Shown: positions 32,966 through 36,019 of the stretch, in pieces
Layout: every line of letters begins with the position of its first letter
Numbering within the stretch: position 1 is the first letter of the stretch
NCBI GenBank assembly: GCA_016938455.1
Contig: JAFGUQ010000272.1
Span: 1-36,019, forward strand
Origin: Clostridia bacterium
Lineage (GTDB): Bacteria; Bacillota; Clostridia; DUPQ01
Direction of reading: 5' to 3'
DNA: 36,019 nucleotides
Notes under the pieces: generated by a model
The model's input: the letters and a program-made list of their open reading frames with translations, nothing else
The model's database searches: none
What the model was told of the DNA's origin: nothing
Program-made: the position numbers and the translations under genes

Positions 32966-34006
32966 ATGGACAGTCGTACAATTATTAAGAAAGTCATAGA
33001 TTTTGAGGATACACCCAGAATCGGTTATGAGTTAAGAAGCCGTAAAGATGGTTTGTATAACGATTTCAGAGGTGCTGGAATTTCAAACCTTGAAAATTTT
33101 GATTATTCCTGGCACAAGGCCAAAGACATGGCATATAAGTTCCCATACCTTGAGACATTTGACGGGTTTGTCCGTCACGACGAATATGGCAACCTCTGGG
33201 GTAAAGTCGCTTCTGATCCCTCGATGCAAGGCGAAGTCATTGAAGGTGCGATGGAAGACTGGTCACAGCTTAAAAACTACAAGCTTCCCGACTTTACGAA
33301 CACTAAACGGTTCAAAGAAGCTGAAAACGCATTCAAAAACAATAACGGACGATATAAGCTGCCGGGTATTCCTGGATTTCCGTTTGCTATCATGAGAAAC
33401 ATCAGAAAAATGGATCACTTTCTGATGGATCTGATTCTTGAAAGAGAGAATGTGGATATTTTAAATGATATGGTGGTAAACATGCTCATGAAAATTACTG
33501 ACAACTTTGCTTTGGCCGGTGCAGATGCCATTTTCTTCTGTGAAGACTGGGGAACACAGGACCGGTTACTGATCAGTCCCTCTTTATGGAGAGAAGTATT
33601 CAAACCATCCTACATTAAACTATGTAATCATGCTCATGACAGAGGGTTAAAGGTTTTCATGCATTCCTGCGGATATATCTATGAAATAATTGATGATCTT
33701 ATTGAAGTGGGAATTGATGTTTTCCAGTTCGATCAGCCAACTTTGATGGGAATGGATAACATAGCTGAAAAATTCACTAAACATAAGAAAGTCCTTTTTT
33801 CTTCATGTGATATACAAAAAGTACTTCCAACAGGAGATAAAGAACTGATTCAACAGAATGCCAGAGACCTAATCAGTAAATTCTCCTCTCATGGTGGCGG
33901 GTACATCTGCCGTGATTACGGAGATTATCCTACCATACAGGTATCACAGCAGTCAGTGGACTGGATGCATGAGATTTTCATCAATGAAGGTGTTTTTAAA
34001 AAATAG
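32966..34006 (+). CDS. URO-D superfamily protein, methyltransferase-like
   Basis: 346 residues from the ATG at 32966 (GGGAGA at good spacing); an open frame extends further upstream but lacks a Shine-Dalgarno. The URO-D hallmark is FFCEDWGTQDRLLISPSLWR, with the acidic active-site residue and SPSLW; VFMHSCGYIYEIIDDLIEVG holds the H-x-C motif, and GGGYICRDYG provides a nearby third Cys, so a zinc-thiol site as in MtaA/MtbA is possible. An arabinofuranosidase gene follows 18 bases later, hinting at O-methylated or other arabinoside-derived substrates. UroD activity for heme is unlikely. Confidence 0.85.
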   Translation: MDSRTIIKKVIDFEDTPRIGYELRSRKDGLYNDFRGAGISNLENFDYSWHKAKDMAYKFPYLETFDGFVRHDEYGNLWGKVASDPSMQGEVIEGAMEDWSQLKNYKLPDFTNTKRFKEAENAFKNNNGRYKLPGIPGFPFAIMRNIRKMDHFLMDLILERENVDILNDMVVNMLMKITDNFALAGADAIFFCEDWGTQDRLLISPSLWREVFKPSYIKLCNHAHDRGLKVFMHSCGYIYEIIDDLIEVGIDVFQFDQPTLMGMDNIAEKFTKHKKVLFSSCDIQKVLPTGDKELIQQNARDLISKFSSHGGGYICRDYGDYPTIQVSQQSVDWMHEIFINEGVFKK

Positions 34007-34024
34007 CAGTCAAGGAGAACAGAT

Positions 34025-35497
34025 ATGAATAAAATCACTGTTAACTTTTCTAATGACGGACCGATTATCAGCAGATATATATATGGTCATTTTGCTGAGC
34101 ATCTCGGTAAATGCATTTATGATGGCTTCTTTGTCGGCGAGAATTCAGCAATTCCAAACATACGGGGAATCAGGCAGGATATCATTGAAGCACTTAAAGA
34201 AATCAAAGTCCCTGTACTTCGGTGGCCAGGTGGCTGTTTTGCAGATGAGTATCACTGGATGGATGGCATCGGAGATAAAAGAGAACGAAAAGAAAGTATC
34301 AACACTCACTGGGGAATGGTGACTGAGACCAATCATTTCGGAACCCATGAGTTTTTTGATCTGTGTGATATGATTGGATGCGATGCCTATGTCGCAGGTA
34401 ATCTCGGAAGCGGGACTGTAAAGGAAATGCAGGACTGGGTGGACTATATCTCCTGTGAAAAAGGAACCGCCATGTCATCTCTTCGAAAAGATAACGGCAG
34501 AAAAGAGCCCTGGAAGCTTCCTTTCTTCGGAGTGGGAAACGAAAGCTGGGCCTGCGGAGGCAACATGACTCCTCAATATTATTCGGATCTTTACAGGCAG
34601 TATCAGACTTATGTCAGGAATTACCCCGGAAATGCGGTGAAGAAAATCGCCTGCGGAGCTCATGATGATTTTTATGAATGGACTGATACTGTCATGAAGA
34701 ATGCAGCCTCATTCATGTGGGGACTCAGCCTTCATTATTATACCACCACTTTTTCTACTTTCTCCAAAATGGGAGAAGCGGTTGATTTTGAACCTGAGGA
34801 ATGGGATAACATCATAAGAAATTCCTACAAAATGGATACATATATTAAAAACCACAGTACCATCATGGACAAATATGACCCTGATAAAAAAGTCGCCATG
34901 GTCATCGATGAGTGGGGAACCTGGTATAAGGCAAAACTAGGATCAAACAAACGGTTTCTTCATCAGCAGAACACCATCAGAGATGCGGTTTCTGCCAGTA
35001 TTCACTTCAATATCTTCCATAAATACTGCGACCGTGTGAAAATGGCTAATCTCGCTCAGACTGTCAATGTGCTTCAGGCAGTCATTCTGACCGATGGAGA
35101 GACAATGATCAAAACTCCTACTTACCATGTGTTTGACTTATATAAATATCATCAGGATAATATCAGTCTTGATGTTAAAGAACAGGTGGAAACAAAGGAT
35201 GAAATTCCTTATCTTTCCTCTACTGCTTCTTTTAATGAGGAAGAAAATACTCTTTATTTTTCAATCAGTAATTCTGATATGCTAAGTGAAAGAGACTGCC
35301 AGCTTGATTTTCTGAACCTGGGAGAAATCAAAAAAGCAGAAGGCATGATTCTTTATGGTGATGAGATTAATTCTCATAACACCAAGGAGAATCCTGATCA
35401 GGTATCCATTAAGAAATTCACAGATTTCACTCTGAAAAAAGAGATAACCCTTAAGTTACCTCCACGATCTGTCGTGACACTTATTTTATCTATATAA
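34025..35497 (+). CDS. Alpha-L-arabinofuranosidase, GH51
   Basis: 490 residues, the usual length of bacterial GH51. It releases terminal arabinofuranose from arabinoxylan or pectin oligosaccharides by a retaining mechanism. Seen: SRYIYGHFAEHLGKCIYDG, VLRWPGGCFADEYHW, the acid/base Glu173 in FFGVGNESWACGG, and the nucleophile Glu296 in MVIDEWGTWY; HYYTTTFSTF lies between. A C-terminal beta domain (about 385-490) closes the protein. No signal peptide, so it acts on imported sugars. AAGGAG seven bases before the ATG. Co-transcribed with the URO-D gene, ending at a terminator. Confidence 0.96.
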   Translation: MNKITVNFSNDGPIISRYIYGHFAEHLGKCIYDGFFVGENSAIPNIRGIRQDIIEALKEIKVPVLRWPGGCFADEYHWMDGIGDKRERKESINTHWGMVTETNHFGTHEFFDLCDMIGCDAYVAGNLGSGTVKEMQDWVDYISCEKGTAMSSLRKDNGRKEPWKLPFFGVGNESWACGGNMTPQYYSDLYRQYQTYVRNYPGNAVKKIACGAHDDFYEWTDTVMKNAASFMWGLSLHYYTTTFSTFSKMGEAVDFEPEEWDNIIRNSYKMDTYIKNHSTIMDKYDPDKKVAMVIDEWGTWYKAKLGSNKRFLHQQNTIRDAVSASIHFNIFHKYCDRVKMANLAQTVNVLQAVILTDGETMIKTPTYHVFDLYKYHQDNISLDVKEQVETKDEIPYLSSTASFNEEENTLYFSISNSDMLSERDCQLDFLNLGEIKKAEGMILYGDEINSHNTKENPDQVSIKKFTDFTLKKEITLKLPPRSVVTLILSI

Positions 35498-35517
35498 AAG
35501 GGCCTTAGGTCCTTTTT
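35496..35517 (+). terminator. Terminator of the GH51 operon, shared with the convergent gene
   Basis: AAAAGGGCC, loop TTA, GGTCCTTTT (one G-U pair) followed by T on the plus strand. The stop codons of the GH51 gene and of the convergent gene touch either end, so it may work in both directions. Confidence 0.75.
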
Positions 35518-36019
35518 ATTTTTGTATTTTTATCGTATCAAGAAATGTCATCAATTCTTCCCTGTCTTCTGGGGTATTGTATCCAAGTACGATATTAATG
35601 GCAAAGTTTCCTCTTAGTATGGTGAACATTTCCTTTTTCATTGTCACATCATCAAGATTAACTGAAAGAACTGAATTGGCAAACTGTCTGTCATCGAACC
35701 AAAGTTTATCAATGTTGGAAGCACTTGCCTTATATCCTGAAGCATTGAATACTGCCACTGCAAATTCCATGTTATAGGTAATGTAGTCTTCTTTTGTTTT
35801 AATGACCTTTTCAAGATAATCAAGGTTTTCTGAATAAACTGAAATATATGGGTTATACACCACTTCATCTTCCTTCGGGTATTTCAGTGCATATAAATAA
35901 TAGATGACAGGCTGATCTTCTAATTTAACCACTTCATCAGTCAATATCTCATCATCAACTGCTGATCTTCTGATGTCAAGAATTTCCTCCTGTGTTAAAA
36001 AGGTATAGTTTTCATCTAC
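35516..36019 (-). CDS. Unrecognised protein, C-terminal 167 residues (start beyond the window)
   Basis: The frame stays open from the stop at 35516 to the right edge (VDENYTFLTQEEILDIRRSA, then VDDEILTDEVVKLE at the visible beginning), so the gene continues outside the window and the apparent TTG start at 35944 is not its start. The visible part alternates beta-strands and helices (IYYLYALKYPKE, YNPYISVYSENLDYLEKVIK, FAVAVFNASGYKAS, ITYN, FTILRGNFAINIVLGYNTPE) without a motif I know. It may be a secreted or lipoprotein-like domain, but no signal sequence is visible. Confidence 0.75.
   Translation of the reverse strand, partial: VDENYTFLTQEEILDIRRSAVDDEILTDEVVKLEDQPVIYYLYALKYPKEDEVVYNPYISVYSENLDYLEKVIKTKEDYITYNMEFAVAVFNASGYKASASNIDKLWFDDRQFANSVLSVNLDDVTMKKEMFTILRGNFAINIVLGYNTPEDREELMTFLDTIKIQK

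Noticed and set aside
1-36019. CRISPR array, rRNA, insertion sequence or phage genes
   Set aside because: No regularly spaced repeats, rRNA sequence, transposase or phage structural genes were seen on either strand.

Overview
The window is AT-rich and tightly packed. Good Shine-Dalgarno sequences precede most genes, many genes overlap by a few bases, and TGA is used as a stop, as in the glycosyltransferase and O-antigen-ligase genes, so the Mycoplasma code does not apply. The gene content (YabE/3D-domain protein, KsgA, ZapA, YitT, DUF951, DUF975, split transketolase, class I-alpha-like glutamine synthetase) points to a low-GC, probably fermentative and anaerobic, Gram-positive bacterium. Erysipelotrichia or an Izemoplasma/Acholeplasma-like lineage fits, but the exact lineage cannot be fixed from sequence alone.

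Layout. (1) 1-82: what looks like the 5' end of a group II intron, running leftward off the window. (2) 207-3834, plus strand: the end of a surface-polysaccharide cluster (GT4 glycosyltransferase, DUF4330 protein, small membrane protein, O-antigen-ligase-like protein). (3) 3807-12013, minus strand: housekeeping genes in several transcription units: zapA-dut-yigZ-yebC-thioesterase, yabE-like-rsmA, a coiled-coil membrane protein, tatD and a split transketolase. (4) 12064-17330, minus: a compact run NUDIX-GNAT-flavodoxin-URO-D-TPR-TPR-YitT. (5) 17461-28177, minus: a long series of small single-domain enzymes (acetyltransferases, 2H phosphoesterase, SGNH hydrolase, methyltransferases, YbaK deacylase, Dabb, URO-D, flavodoxin, Fe-alcohol dehydrogenase, HD protein, BtrH-like protein, signal peptidase I, NUDIX). 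(6) 28207-29714: a solute-binding lipoprotein broken near its C-terminus by a one-base frameshift. (7) 29833-29993: tRNA-Thr and tRNA-Val with their own consensus promoter and terminator. (8) 30065-32874, minus: sialidase-like protein, DUF951, glutamine synthetase and a 52-residue rubredoxin. (9) 32966-35497, plus: a URO-D protein and a GH51 arabinofuranosidase. (10) 35516 to the right edge: an unknown partial gene.

The most striking pattern is that each of three divergent URO-D-superfamily proteins sits next to a small electron carrier: flavodoxin twice, rubredoxin once. No other heme-synthesis gene is visible. This suggests MtaA/CmuA-like methyl-transfer or demethylation chemistry with a redox partner, one of them coupled to arabinoside breakdown. 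This is inference. Other points of note are intrinsic terminators that overlap stop codons and run straight into the next Shine-Dalgarno sequence (transketolase/tatD, rubredoxin/glnA), a terminator buried in the coding end of a convergent gene, and a perfect consensus promoter flanked by a 12-bp inverted repeat before the yabE-rsmA unit. No CRISPR array, rRNA, complete insertion sequence or replication origin was seen, and no gene-free gap exceeds 300 bases.
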